From Oscillospiraceae bacterium (GTDB taxonomy: Bacteria > Bacillota > Clostridia > Oscillospirales > Acutalibacteraceae), in contig CADCLS010000001.1 of the NCBI GenBank assembly GCA_902802375.1, positions 62,001-126,000 on the forward strand: a DNA stretch of 64,000 bases, read 5' to 3'. The notes under the pieces are model-generated. The model was not told where the DNA came from. It saw only the letters and a program-made list of their open reading frames with translations, and made no database searches. The first letter of the stretch is position 1, and each line of letters begins with the position of its first letter. The position numbers and the translations under genes are program-made. This document shows, piece after piece, positions 25,358-34,186 of the stretch.

Positions 25358-25927
25358 ATGAAGAAAAATTCTTATAAAGATGTATCGGACGAGCAGTTGG
25401 TCTTAAAAGTTCAGTCGGGTGATTACGCCCCTTTTAGTATTTTAGTTGACCGATATATGCCCTACATAGTTAAGGCTTCATCAAAATATAAATCTGTTAT
25501 TGAAACAGAAGATTCCGTGAGTGAGGGTTTATTGGCTTTATATTCGGCTGTTAAGGGATATAAACTCGAAAAATCTTCTTTTAAGGTTTTTGCACAGCTA
25601 TGTATTGATAGAGCTGTACTTTCCGAGTATCGTTACTTGAAAGCACTAAAGCGCATACCGCGTGATCTTATTTCTTCAATAGATGATGTGGATGTTCCGG
25701 GTAGTCTAAACCCTGAAAGCTTGATTATTGAGAAGGAAAACTTGTATAGTCTTTCAGAGCTTTTGAGAGGCGAGTTGTCAGAGCTCGAATATCAGGTTTT
25801 TCGTGAATTTATGCGCGGTAAGTGTTATAAGGAAATTGCGGATAAGGTTGGAAAAACCGAAAAATCGGTTGATAATGCGCTCAGGCGTGTAAGAGTTAAA
25901 CTTTCTGCATTTCAAACCTGTAAATAG
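25358..25927 (+). CDS. sigH: RNA polymerase sigma factor SigH-like
   Basis: A 189-residue sigma-70 family factor with regions 2 and 4 only, close in pattern to SigH of spore formers. Region 2 contains SDEQLVLKVQSGDYAPFSILVDRY, then EDSVSEGLLALYSAVKGYKLEKSSFKVFAQLCIDRAV. Region 4 ends with YKEIADKVGKTEKSVDNALRRVRVKL, the helix-turn-helix for the -35 element. SigH drives the early, pre-septation stage of sporulation. The ribosome site is weak, which may keep the level low. A short hairpin (25932-25950) follows. Confidence 0.85.
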   Translation: MKKNSYKDVSDEQLVLKVQSGDYAPFSILVDRYMPYIVKASSKYKSVIETEDSVSEGLLALYSAVKGYKLEKSSFKVFAQLCIDRAVLSEYRYLKALKRIPRDLISSIDDVDVPGSLNPESLIIEKENLYSLSELLRGELSELEYQVFREFMRGKCYKEIADKVGKTEKSVDNALRRVRVKLSAFQTCK

Positions 25928-25931
25928 TTAA

Positions 25932-25950
25932 TAAGACGATGTTCGTCTTA
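25932..25950 (+). terminator. Weak hairpin after sigH
   Basis: An 8-bp perfect stem (25932-25939 with 25943-25950) with a 3-base loop; the following sequence is A/T-rich but not a T run, so termination is uncertain. Confidence 0.45.
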
Positions 25951-25956
25951 ATATAT

Positions 25957-26020
25957 GCCCAAGTAGCTTAAATCAGCAAAGCGTTGTATTCAGAGATGTC
26001 GGTGCAATTCCGTCCGGGGC
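25957..26020 (+). other. tRNA-like element lacking an anticodon arm
   Basis: About 64 bases are laid out like a tRNA. GCCCAAG is followed by TA at positions 8-9 and a D-like arm GCTT...AAGC. A TTCAGAG loop-like string follows, then a T-like arm GTCGG-TGCAATT-CCGTC and a GGGC end that pairs with the first GCCC. The stretch between the D and T arms is about 8 bases too short for an anticodon stem. The acceptor and T stems have mismatches and the D loop has no GG. It lies directly before the zinc-ribbon gene. It may be a decayed tRNA or a structured mRNA leader. Confidence 0.45.
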
Positions 26021-26045
26021 TATTAAATGAGGAGAGGTACAAAAG

Positions 26046-26348
26046 ATGTTTGAGGACAAGACTTTAGTCTGCAAAGATTGCGGAGAAGAGTTCGTTTTCA
26101 CAGCCCGCGAACAGGAGTTTTATGAATCCAAAGGCTTTGTTAATGAACCACAGCGTTGTAAGCCCTGCCGTGACAAGAGAAAGAATGCGGCGAGAGGTCC
26201 GCGTGAGATGCACGAAGCAGTTTGTGCTGCTTGCGGCGGCGTTGCCCGCGTTCCGTTTGCTCCGCGTGAAGACCGCCCGGTTTATTGCAGCGAATGCTTT
26301 GCAAAGATGAAAGAAACCGAGGCACCTGCTGAGGTTGAAGCAGAATAA
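26046..26348 (+). CDS. Zinc-ribbon protein (zf-trcl type)
   Basis: A 100-residue protein with four paired-cysteine motifs: CKDC and CKPC in the first half, CAAC and CSEC in the second. The C-terminal pairs follow a CxxC-x17-20-CxxC pattern. The N-terminal part (DKTLVCKDCGEEFVFTAREQEFYESKGF) is the zf-trcl signature. An Arg/Lys-rich linker (DKRKNAARGPR) and an acidic tail follow. Function is unknown; nucleic-acid binding is plausible. GGAGAGG is the ribosome site, and it uses more C/G-ending codons than its neighbours, suggesting high expression. Confidence 0.85.
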   Translation: MFEDKTLVCKDCGEEFVFTAREQEFYESKGFVNEPQRCKPCRDKRKNAARGPREMHEAVCAACGGVARVPFAPREDRPVYCSECFAKMKETEAPAEVEAE

Positions 26349-26363
26349 TTTTTGCATTATTAG

Positions 26364-26397
26364 AGCGCTCTCGGGTTACGAGGGCGCTTTAATTTTT
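26364..26397 (+). terminator. Rho-independent terminator
   Basis: AGCGCTCTCG (26364-26373) pairs with CGAGGGCGCT (26379-26388) with one G-T pair, followed by TTAATTTTT. Confidence 0.85.
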
Positions 26398-26483
26398 AGA
26401 ATTAATAAATTAGAACTTAATTATTCATATTTTTGTAATAATATTGTTGTAGAATTGTGTCGTAAAAATATTGGGAGTGAACT

Positions 26484-27173
26484 ATGGAAAAACAAAAAAT
26501 ACTTGTGGTTGACGATGATTCAAATATATGTGAACTGCTTCGTATGTACCTTGAGAAAGACGGATTTGATACTGCAATAGCAAGCGACGGAGAAAAGGCG
26601 TTGGAGCTTGTGAACAGTTATAATCCCGATTTAATACTTCTTGATATTATGATGCCGAGACTTGACGGTTGGCAGGTTTGTCGCGAGGTCAGAAAGCTCG
26701 GAGATATTCCGATAATAATGCTTACGGCAAAGGGAGAAGTTTTTGATAAAATACTTGGTTTAGAACTTGGCGCCGATGATTACATAAGCAAACCGTTTGA
26801 TACAAAAGAAGTAGTCGCCCGTATTAAAGCCGTACTCAGAAGAAGCAGTGAAAAGGCAAAAAAGGACGCAGTAAAAGAAGTGAGATTTGATAAGCTTATA
26901 ATTAATCTTACGAATTATGAGCTTATTGTTGACGGTAATGAGGTTGATACGCCTCCTAAGGAGCTTGAACTCATATTTCATTTAGCAAGTAATCCCAACC
27001 GTGTTTATACGCGTGACCAGCTTTTAGATGAAGTTTGGGGATTTGATTATTACGGCGATTCGCGTACTGTAGATGTGCATGTAAAGCGCCTTCGTGAAAA
27101 ACTTGAAAATGTGTCTGATAAGTGGTCGCTTAAAACTGTTTGGGGCGTCGGATATAAATTCGAGGTCAAATAA
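26484..27173 (+). CDS. OmpR/PhoB-family response regulator
   Basis: A 229-residue two-component regulator. The receiver domain (about 1-120) has the acidic pair VVDDD, the phospho-acceptor Asp in LILLDIMMPRLDGWQ, and the conserved Lys in YISKPFD. The DNA-binding winged helix (about 130-229) includes ELELIFHLASNPNRVYTRDQLLDEVWG and SRTVDVHVKRLREKL. GGGAGTG is the ribosome site. The sensor kinase follows immediately after the stop codon, and an HtrA protease comes third, suggesting an envelope-stress circuit. Confidence 0.93.
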   Translation: MEKQKILVVDDDSNICELLRMYLEKDGFDTAIASDGEKALELVNSYNPDLILLDIMMPRLDGWQVCREVRKLGDIPIIMLTAKGEVFDKILGLELGADDYISKPFDTKEVVARIKAVLRRSSEKAKKDAVKEVRFDKLIINLTNYELIVDGNEVDTPPKELELIFHLASNPNRVYTRDQLLDEVWGFDYYGDSRTVDVHVKRLREKLENVSDKWSLKTVWGVGYKFEVK

Positions 27174-28589
27174 ATGAAGCATGGTGTTTTCAAAAAATAT
27201 TTTATAGGTGTATCGTTGGTAGTAGTGGCGAGCATCGGTGTTATGCTGTTTTTGCTTTTTATAACATATAATAATCATTTGTCGCAGGAAAAAATCAGTG
27301 AGCTTAAAAATGCCTGTGACAGCGTGTGTGACTATTTAACAGACGACGATTTTGAGTCTTCTGATACACGACCGATATATTATTTTATATCACATATAGC
27401 ATATAGTTTTGATTGTGATGTATATGTAACCAATGATATCGGTAAGATAACGGTGTGTTCTTGTAATGAGTACGGCAAAAACGGCTTTTGCGAGCATACC
27501 GGTAGCATTGCTGATATAAAAGAACTGAAATCAATCGCATCGGGTAATGAAAAAATCGGCAGCGCCGGTATTTATCCGAGTGCTCGATTTGTCGCAGCAA
27601 CCTATTTTAAGAGTGATAAAAACGCAGGATATGTTTTCTCGTCCGCCTCATCGGATTTTGTAAAGCCGCTTATTAAAAAATCAGTAAATATATACCTTCT
27701 TTGCGCGATAGCACCGCTGATAATAATTTTTGTTTCGACTTATATAATTACTTACAGGATGAATAAACCGTTGAAACTGATGTCTGAGGCGGCACATGCA
27801 ATGTCAAAGGGCGATTTTTCAAAGCGTATACCTGTAACGAGTGACGATGAAATTGGTGAGCTTGCCGCATCGTTTAATAAAATGACTAATTCGCTTGCCC
27901 GCCTAGAAGAAGCGAGAAAGAGCTTTATTGCTAATGTATCTCACGAAATGCGCACCCCCATGACTACAATCGGCGGATTTATTGATGGTATAATAGACGG
28001 CACGATAGAGCCTGAAAAACAGAATTATTATTTGAATATTGCATCTCAAGAGGTTAAACGGCTTTCGCGAATGATTCAGTCTATGCTGAATCTTTCTCGC
28101 CTTGAATCGAGTGAATTTGTGCTAAAAAGTGATAGATTTGATTTAAGAGAGCAAATACTAAGTATTGTTATTAGTCAGGAACAACGCATAGAGAAAAAGC
28201 ATATCGAAATCAGAGGTCTCGATACAATATCTTCGGTTACCGTTACTGCTGATAAAGACTTGATATATCAAGCGGTCTACAATCTTGTAGATAATGCAAT
28301 AAAATTTGTAAACGACGGAGGATATATTTCTTTCTCTTTGTCTGTTGACGATTCCGGAGCCGGATTTACAATAACCAATAGCGGACCCGGCATACCGCGT
28401 GCAGATTTACCGCTTATTTTTGATAGGTTTTATAAGCTTGATAAATCTCGCTCAGCCAACAAGAACAGTATGGGACTCGGTCTTTATATAGTTAAAACAA
28501 TAATTAAAAATCACGGTGGAACGATAAGTGTATCAAGCCGCGAAAATGAATTTACAAGCTTTAAGTTTATTTTGCCGATAGGAAAGTAG
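27174..28589 (+). CDS. Sensor histidine kinase with cysteine-rich outer domain
   Basis: A 471-residue membrane kinase. Two membrane helices (about 10-31 and 172-194) frame an extracytoplasmic sensor domain of about 140 residues. HAMP (about 195-247), HisKA with H257 in NVSHEMRTP, and a HATPase domain (N-box LVDNAIKFV, then GPGIPRADLPLIFDRFYK and GLGLYIVK) follow. The outer domain has six cysteines (C48, C52, C81, C95, C97, C106), unusual for this kinase type, so disulfide or metal sensing is possible. The start follows the regulator stop without a gap. Confidence 0.92.
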   Translation: MKHGVFKKYFIGVSLVVVASIGVMLFLLFITYNNHLSQEKISELKNACDSVCDYLTDDDFESSDTRPIYYFISHIAYSFDCDVYVTNDIGKITVCSCNEYGKNGFCEHTGSIADIKELKSIASGNEKIGSAGIYPSARFVAATYFKSDKNAGYVFSSASSDFVKPLIKKSVNIYLLCAIAPLIIIFVSTYIITYRMNKPLKLMSEAAHAMSKGDFSKRIPVTSDDEIGELAASFNKMTNSLARLEEARKSFIANVSHEMRTPMTTIGGFIDGIIDGTIEPEKQNYYLNIASQEVKRLSRMIQSMLNLSRLESSEFVLKSDRFDLREQILSIVISQEQRIEKKHIEIRGLDTISSVTVTADKDLIYQAVYNLVDNAIKFVNDGGYISFSLSVDDSGAGFTITNSGPGIPRADLPLIFDRFYKLDKSRSANKNSMGLGLYIVKTIIKNHGGTISVSSRENEFTSFKFILPIGK

Positions 28590-28597
28590 GTATTATA

Positions 28598-29944
28598 ATG
28601 GATGATTTTAATGAAAAAAGTGAGATTTTTCAGGAAGAAGATAAGTCTTCAGAGCCTGAGAAAATAAATACTCAAGAACCGACAGCGGAAATTCCCCCTG
28701 CACCGGAAGCTTCTGTCATAAATTCTAATGCCTTTACCACAGTTAATTATTCTGAGCAAAGGCCTATAACGAATTATAAACCTTTTAGCCGCGGACTAAA
28801 AGTGTTCTGCGCCGCACTTGCGGTAGTAATTATGCTTGTAGGTGCGTTGTCTGCCGGTTATTATATTGGGAGAAGCGGTAATAGCGCCGGTCTTTACAAA
28901 AATGATGTAAAGCTTGATTTGGCTTCAAAGCCGAAAAAAACGGACGGTATGACTGCCGCTGAGGTTTATAATGCAGTAAATCCTTCGATAGTAGGTATAA
29001 GAGTGTATAACAAAAATGGCGTTTATGATGCATCGGGTGTTGTTTACACTGATGACGGTTACATCATCACGAATGACCACATTTACTCTGAGGTCGGCGC
29101 GCCGAAATTCCGAATCTATGATTTCAAGGGAAAAGAGTATGATGCCGAATATGTTGCAGGTGATACTGTAAGTGATTTGGCTGTACTTAAAATTAAAAAT
29201 GCAAAAAATTTAAGCGTGGCAAAGTTCGGCAATTCCGATGAGATTGTATGCGGTGAGAGCGTATTTGCTGTAGGCCGTCCAAATGACGCCTCGGATGATA
29301 CATCGATTACCGCCGGCACAGTATCTCTTACTGCGCGGAGGGTAAGGTCAAAAACAAATTATTCCTCCAGTCTTATTCAAACGGATAGCGCCATTAATCC
29401 CGGCTCATCAGGCGGTGCGCTTGTTAATATGTACGGTCAGGTGATTGGTATTACTTCCTCTAAGCTTGCCGGCACCGATTATGATGCTATAGGTTTTGCA
29501 ATACCTACTGTTACGGTAAAGAGAGTTGTTGACCAACTAATTTCCAACGGTAAGGTTACCGATAGAGCAAAGCTCGGCATCACCTATACTGAGATAAACT
29601 CTGTTACAATGAAGCGCGAAAACCGTTCGTCAACGGGTCTTTTAGTAGTCTCGGTAAGCTCTGATAGTGACCTTTACGGTAAGGTAAATAAGGACGATAT
29701 AATAACGCGCATTAACGGTACGGATATAACTAAGGATGAAATTGTTTTAGACCTTATTGAAAATCTAAAGCCCGGTGATACTATTAAGATTTCTGTTTTA
29801 ACTTCATCGGGTGAGGAAAAGGAAATAACCGCTAAATTAGGCGCAAACATTGGCGAATCAAGCTTTAGTCTCGATGAATCAAAAACGATTCCTGATTCTT
29901 CAAATCAGGAGGGTGGAACATTTGATTTTCCATTCGGTGAATAA
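28598..29944 (+). CDS. HtrA/DegP-family serine protease
   Basis: A 448-residue membrane-anchored quality-control protease. A cytoplasmic acidic/Pro-rich N-terminal part (about 1-65) precedes one membrane helix (about 68-90). The trypsin-like domain has H161 (TNDHIYS), D193 (VSDLAVLK) and S271 (NPGSSGGAL). A PDZ domain (about 325-415) follows, with a short acidic tail. It is third in the operon with the two-component pair and is probably among its targets or effectors. Confidence 0.92.
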   Translation: MDDFNEKSEIFQEEDKSSEPEKINTQEPTAEIPPAPEASVINSNAFTTVNYSEQRPITNYKPFSRGLKVFCAALAVVIMLVGALSAGYYIGRSGNSAGLYKNDVKLDLASKPKKTDGMTAAEVYNAVNPSIVGIRVYNKNGVYDASGVVYTDDGYIITNDHIYSEVGAPKFRIYDFKGKEYDAEYVAGDTVSDLAVLKIKNAKNLSVAKFGNSDEIVCGESVFAVGRPNDASDDTSITAGTVSLTARRVRSKTNYSSSLIQTDSAINPGSSGGALVNMYGQVIGITSSKLAGTDYDAIGFAIPTVTVKRVVDQLISNGKVTDRAKLGITYTEINSVTMKRENRSSTGLLVVSVSSDSDLYGKVNKDDIITRINGTDITKDEIVLDLIENLKPGDTIKISVLTSSGEEKEITAKLGANIGESSFSLDESKTIPDSSNQEGGTFDFPFGE

Positions 29945-29961
29945 TTAAATACCGGTAATTC

Positions 29962-29992
29962 ATCGGCAGTCGAAAGACTGCCGATTTTTTTC
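29962..29992 (+). terminator. Rho-independent terminator of the htrA operon
   Basis: ATCGGCAGTC pairs with GACTGCCGAT (29962-29971 and 29976-29985) around a GAAA tetraloop, followed by T6. Confidence 0.93.
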
Positions 29993-30061
29993 TTTATTTT
30001 ACAATATAATTTTTCACAAATTTGGGCAAATTATAAGTGTATACAAAAAAGAGGTGAGAAA

Positions 30062-31318
30062 ATGAGATATATAAGATTTGCTTTAAGAACGCTGTTTTTT
30101 TCAGCACTTTTAATTTGCATAACAATATTTACTGCAGTTTTTATACTAAATAAAACAGTAAGTCGTGAGTATAAAATTAACCGCGGTGACAGCTTCAAGA
30201 TTGACTCGACAATTCCGGTAACCGCAGATATCAAGGGCGCTACTGCTGATAGAAGTGATTTTTATAAGGTTGGGGATGTTTTCGATGTTGACCTTAAAAT
30301 TTTCGGAGTAATACCGTTTACAAAAGCGAGCGTTACTGTGGTTGATGATGCCTATGTTTCTGTACTCGGCACCCCGTTTGGTATGAAAGTTTATACGGAC
30401 GGCGTTTTGGTAATTTCAACCGGCGATGTTAAAACTTCAAGTGGTACAATCAATCCTTCAAACCTTGCCGGCATTAAGGTGGGCGATTATATCCGTCAGG
30501 TAAACGGTATCGATATAACTTGTAATGAGGATTTAACCGCCTTGGTAGCAGAGAGCGCAGGTAGACCAATGCAGGTTAAAATTATGCGAAACGGCAATGA
30601 AAAAACGCTCTCGGTAACTCCTGTTCGCTCACTTGATGAGGGTATTTACCGTATTGGTATTTGGGTGCGTGATAGCTCTGCGGGGGTTGGTACACTTACC
30701 TTTTACAGTCCTTCGAACAATATAATATGTGGTCTCGGTCACGGAATATGTGACAGTGACACGGGCGACCTTTTAGTCCCAGAGCACGGAGAGCTTGTTG
30801 GCGCCGATATTATTTCTGTAAAAAAAGGCACTTCGGGTGAGCCCGGGGAACTAAAAGGCAGATTTACGCTTGACAAAATATCTGACATCTCTCTTAATGC
30901 AGAAAATGGAGTTTACGGAAAACCCTATAAGGATATCCGTGTATCTGACCTTACTCAAATTTCTCTTAAACAAGATGTTAAAAACGGTGAGGCACAGATT
31001 TTGTGTACGGTATCAGGTGGCACGCCCAAGCTTTATTCATGTACCGTTCAAAAGCGTGTGAGCTTTCTTAATTCAGCAACACAGAATATGGTGATTACAG
31101 TAACAGATAAGGAGCTTATTGATATTACCGGTGGAATTATTCAAGGTATGTCGGGCAGTCCTATCTTACAAGACGGCAAGCTTATAGGTGCCGTAACTCA
31201 TGTTTTTGTTGACGACCCGACAAAGGGATATGCAGTGTACGCGGAAAATATGCTTGAAACAGCGCAGAAGCTATCAGGCGGTAAAACTGAAAAATCAGCG
31301 CTTAAAAAAGCGTCATAA
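30062..31318 (+). CDS. spoIVB: Stage IV sporulation protease SpoIVB
   Basis: A 418-residue forespore-secreted serine peptidase that triggers sigma-K activation through the SpoIVF complex in Bacillus. One N-terminal membrane helix (about 9-29) is followed by a PDZ domain (about 100-188; NLAGIKVGDYIRQVNGIDI) and the S55 peptidase domain. Catalytic candidates are H227 in GLGHGICDSDTG and S364 in IQGMSGSPIL. The ribosome site GAGGTGAG is strong. The gene is alone between two terminators; spo0A, its usual neighbour, does not follow. Confidence 0.93.
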   Translation: MRYIRFALRTLFFSALLICITIFTAVFILNKTVSREYKINRGDSFKIDSTIPVTADIKGATADRSDFYKVGDVFDVDLKIFGVIPFTKASVTVVDDAYVSVLGTPFGMKVYTDGVLVISTGDVKTSSGTINPSNLAGIKVGDYIRQVNGIDITCNEDLTALVAESAGRPMQVKIMRNGNEKTLSVTPVRSLDEGIYRIGIWVRDSSAGVGTLTFYSPSNNIICGLGHGICDSDTGDLLVPEHGELVGADIISVKKGTSGEPGELKGRFTLDKISDISLNAENGVYGKPYKDIRVSDLTQISLKQDVKNGEAQILCTVSGGTPKLYSCTVQKRVSFLNSATQNMVITVTDKELIDITGGIIQGMSGSPILQDGKLIGAVTHVFVDDPTKGYAVYAENMLETAQKLSGGKTEKSALKKAS

Positions 31319-31320
31319 AA

Positions 31321-31350
31321 CAAAAAGCCCAATTTTGGGCTTTTTGTTTT
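31321..31350 (+). terminator. Rho-independent terminator of spoIVB
   Basis: CAAAAAGCCC pairs with GGGCTTTTTG (31321-31330 with 31337-31346), followed by more T. Confidence 0.92.
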
Positions 31351-31367
31351 TATAGTTTATAATCAAC

Positions 31368-31396
31368 TTGAAAACCTATTAAACCTATGATATAAT
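31368..31396 (+). promoter_or_regulatory. Promoter and candidate operator of the Rrf2 regulator
   Basis: TTGAAA (31368-31373) and TATAAT (31391-31396), 17-base spacer. AAACCTAT occurs twice in tandem (31372-31379, 31381-31388). The decamer AAAACCTATT (31371-31380) recurs at the metY promoter. Confidence 0.72.
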
Positions 31397-31424
31397 TCAT
31401 ATAATTAAAAGGCAGGTGCAAATT

Positions 31425-31859
31425 ATGATTTCTACAAGAGGAAGATACGCGCTGAGAATGATGGTCGATTTAGCTCAACATCAGGGTGAAGGCTTTGTAT
31501 CGCTTAAGGATATTGCAAAAAGGCAGGAAATTTCAAAAAAATATCTTGAACAAATTATACCTGTTCTTAACCGTGCAGCACTCCTTGAAACATCGAGAGG
31601 ATTTGCAGGCGGTTACCGTCTTGTAAAGGCACCGCATCAATATACGGTGGCGGAAATACTGTTTGCTACAGAAGGGAATTTGGCGCCTGTATCGTGCCTT
31701 TCAGGCACAGAAAACAATTGCCCGAGACAAAATGAATGTGCTACTTTATTTGTCTGGCAAGGTTTGCAAAAGGTTGAAATTGATTATCTTAACAGTATTA
31801 CCCTGCAGGATATTTTAGACAAACAAGAAGAAAAATTGGGTAATAATTATAGTATTTAA
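31425..31859 (+). CDS. Rrf2-family regulator with three cysteines
   Basis: A 144-residue Rrf2 protein: an N-terminal winged helix (ISTRGRYALRMMVDLAQ, then SLKDIAKRQEISKKYLEQIIPVL) and a dimerization helix. C91, C99 and C105 (C-x7-C-x5-C) resemble the [2Fe-2S] ligands of IscR; the cysteine regulator CymR of Bacillus lacks such a set. It precedes metY-cysK and shares a promoter decamer with them, so it probably controls cysteine genes and itself. The ATG at 31425 is used; the frame from 31416 adds three residues without a ribosome site. Confidence 0.85.
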   Translation: MISTRGRYALRMMVDLAQHQGEGFVSLKDIAKRQEISKKYLEQIIPVLNRAALLETSRGFAGGYRLVKAPHQYTVAEILFATEGNLAPVSCLSGTENNCPRQNECATLFVWQGLQKVEIDYLNSITLQDILDKQEEKLGNNYSI

Positions 31860-31872
31860 TAACAATTCTTAC

Positions 31873-31909
31873 AAAACCTATTGACATAGTAGGAATTATT
31901 TGTTATACT
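31873..31909 (+). promoter_or_regulatory. Promoter and candidate operator of metY-cysK
   Basis: TTGACA (31881-31886) and TATACT (31904-31909), 17-base spacer. The -35 box is overlapped by AAAACCTATT (31873-31882) and by the dyad CCTA-N9-TAGG (31877-31893). Confidence 0.8.
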
Positions 31910-31942
31910 GCACTCATAATATTTGAAAGGGGTGCAGAACCT

Positions 31943-33223
31943 ATGAATTATAAATTTGAAACTGTGCAAATTCACGCAGGTCAGGAGACACCGGACCCTG
32001 CAACAGATGCGAGAGCTGTGCCGATATATGCTACTACATCTTATGTATTTAAGGATAGCACGCAGGCGGCAGGCAGGTTTGGTCTTTCAGAGGGCGGAAA
32101 TATCTATACACGGCTTATGAATCCCACCTCCGATGTCTTTGAGAAGCGTATGGCGGCGCTTGAAGGCGGAGTTGCAGCGTTAGCCGTTGCAAGTGGCTCG
32201 GCGGCAATTACATACGCTATTCAGAATATTGCTACAGCCGGTGACCATATAGTATCTTCAGTAAATGTTTACGGCGGAACGCATAACCTACTTGCAAACA
32301 CACTGCGCGAGCAGGGAATAAACACAACATTTGTTGACCCGTCTGACCCTGAAAACTTTGAGAGGGCTATTAAACCTAATACAAAGCTATTGTATGCCGA
32401 AACGCTTGGAAATCCAAATTCTAATGTTATCGATTTGAAAACTATTTCGGAAATTGCCCATAAGTATGGGATACCATTTATTGTAGATAATACCTTTGCA
32501 ACACCGTTTTTACTTCGTCCTATTGAGTACGGAGCAGATATTGTAGTACATTCTGCTACAAAGTTTATAGGCGGTCATGGAACAGTAATGGGTGGTGTTA
32601 TTATTGATTCCGGTAAATTTGACTGGGCTCAAAACGATAAATTCCCGGGTCTTTCAACGCCGAATCCGTCCTACCACGGAGTGATATTTACAGAAGCTGT
32701 AGGTAATCTTGCTTACATAATCAAGATTAGAACAACTCTACTAAGGGACCAAGGTGCTACAATTTCACCCTTTAACTCCTTTGCACTTCTGCAAGGACTT
32801 GAAACACTCTCTCTAAGGGTAGAGCGTCATACTGAGAATGCGCTTAAGGTGGTAGAATACCTTAAAAATCATCCTAAAGTTGCAAAGGTTAATCATCCGT
32901 CACTTGCTACCGGCAGGGAAAAGGAACTGTATGACGAATATTTTCCTAATGGTGCCGCCTCAATATTTACTTTTGAAGTTAATGGAACAGAGGATGATGC
33001 AAAGAAGTTTGCTGAAAGCCTAAAGCTGTTTTCACTGCTTGCAAATGTTGCCGATGTTAAATCTCTGGTTATTCACCCGGCTTCTACAACACATAGTCAG
33101 CTTAGTAATGATGAACTTATTTCTTCCGGTATAACGCCTACAACTGTTCGTCTTTCTATAGGTACTGAACATATAGATGATATTATTGAAGACCTTGAAG
33201 AGGGCTTTCAAGCAATAAACTGA
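31943..33223 (+). CDS. metY: O-acetylhomoserine sulfhydrylase (MetY-like)
   Basis: A 426-residue PLP enzyme of the Cys/Met metabolism family. The long form, with the N-terminal [25 protein letters not shown] and [15 protein letters not shown] segments, fits O-acetylhomoserine aminocarboxypropyltransferase, which makes homocysteine from O-acetylhomoserine and sulfide. The PLP lysine lies in [18 protein letters not shown]. It is the first gene of a likely operon with cysK, an ECF S component and a DUF436 gene. Strong ribosome site (AAAGGGG). Confidence 0.9.
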   Translation: MNYKFETVQIHAGQETPDPATDARAVPIYATTSYVFKDSTQAAGRFGLSEGGNIYTRLMNPTSDVFEKRMAALEGGVAALAVASGSAAITYAIQNIATAGDHIVSSVNVYGGTHNLLANTLREQGINTTFVDPSDPENFERAIKPNTKLLYAETLGNPNSNVIDLKTISEIAHKYGIPFIVDNTFATPFLLRPIEYGADIVVHSATKFIGGHGTVMGGVIIDSGKFDWAQNDKFPGLSTPNPSYHGVIFTEAVGNLAYIIKIRTTLLRDQGATISPFNSFALLQGLETLSLRVERHTENALKVVEYLKNHPKVAKVNHPSLATGREKELYDEYFPNGAASIFTFEVNGTEDDAKKFAESLKLFSLLANVADVKSLVIHPASTTHSQLSNDELISSGITPTTVRLSIGTEHIDDIIEDLEEGFQAIN

Positions 33224-33242
33224 TTTGAAAGGAACAATTATT

Positions 33243-34175
33243 ATGTCAAATATTTATACTTCTGCCGATAAGCTTATTGGAAAAACTCCGTTACTTGAAC
33301 TCACCCATATCGAAAAAATATATAATCTCAAAGCAAGGGTAGTAGCAAAGCTTGAATACTTTAATCCTGCCGGCTCTGTCAAAGACAGAATTGCAAAAGC
33401 AATGATTGATGAAGCCGAAGCTTCAGGTAAACTTAAAGTGGGCGCCGTAATTATTGAACCTACTTCCGGCAATACCGGCATAGGTCTTGCTTCAGTTGCC
33501 GCGGCGAGGGGATATAGAATTATACTTACAATGCCGGAGACAATGTCTGTTGAGCGCCGACAACTAATTAAAGCATACGGCGCCGAGATTGTTCTTACTG
33601 ATGGTGCAAAGGGAATGAAGGGTGCGATTGAAAAGGCGAACGAACTCGCGCAAGAAATTCCAAATAGCTTTATTCCCGGGCAGTTTATAAATCCTGCAAA
33701 TCCAACGGCGCACAGAGAACATACCGGTCCTGAAATATGGGAAGATACGGACGGTAAGGTTGATATATTTGTCGCAGGCGTGGGAACCGGCGGCACTATT
33801 ACCGGCACGGGTGAATATCTGAAATCTAAAAATCCTAATGTCAAGGTTGTTGCCGTTGAGCCTGCAACTTCTGCGGTGCTTTCTACCGGAGTCGCAGGTC
33901 CGCATAAAATCCAGGGAATAGGTGCCGGTTTTGTGCCGGATGTGCTTAATACGGATGTATATGATGAGATTGTCGCGGTCTCTAATGAGGATGCATTTTC
34001 GGTGTCAAAGGCTATCGGTAAAAGCGAAGGCATTCTTGTGGGAATTTCCTCGGGTGCGGCAGCATTTGCGGCGATAGAGCTTGCAAAGCGTCCGGAAAAC
34101 GAAGGCAAAACCATTGTTGTTCTGCTTCCAGATACCGGTGACAGATATCTTTCTACACCTTTATTTTCAGACTGA
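33243..34175 (+). CDS. cysK: Cysteine synthase A
   Basis: A 310-residue O-acetylserine sulfhydrylase. The PLP lysine is K47 in NPAGSVKDR; the substrate loop [12 protein letters not shown] and the PLP phosphate loop [13 protein letters not shown] are intact. It completes direct sulfhydrylation to cysteine beside metY. The ATG at 33243 follows AAAGGAA; the frame from 33225 starts before that site. A 309-codon open frame on the opposite strand here is a shadow. Confidence 0.94.
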   Translation: MSNIYTSADKLIGKTPLLELTHIEKIYNLKARVVAKLEYFNPAGSVKDRIAKAMIDEAEASGKLKVGAVIIEPTSGNTGIGLASVAAARGYRIILTMPETMSVERRQLIKAYGAEIVLTDGAKGMKGAIEKANELAQEIPNSFIPGQFINPANPTAHREHTGPEIWEDTDGKVDIFVAGVGTGGTITGTGEYLKSKNPNVKVVAVEPATSAVLSTGVAGPHKIQGIGAGFVPDVLNTDVYDEIVAVSNEDAFSVSKAIGKSEGILVGISSGAAAFAAIELAKRPENEGKTIVVLLPDTGDRYLSTPLFSD

Positions 34176-34186
34176 TGGAGCATATT

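Noticed and set aside
25957..26020. A functional tRNA gene
   Set aside because: The anticodon stem cannot form, the D loop lacks GG and the acceptor stem has mismatches, so it was kept only as a tRNA-like element.
26064..26357. Minus-strand open frame over the zinc-ribbon gene
   Set aside because: A mirror of the cysteine- and arginine-rich coding sequence; no start signal and it runs through the terminator.
33254..34183. A 309-codon open frame on the minus strand
   Set aside because: It lies antisense to cysK, has no ribosome site and shows no recognizable family; the plus-strand protein carries all cysteine synthase motifs.
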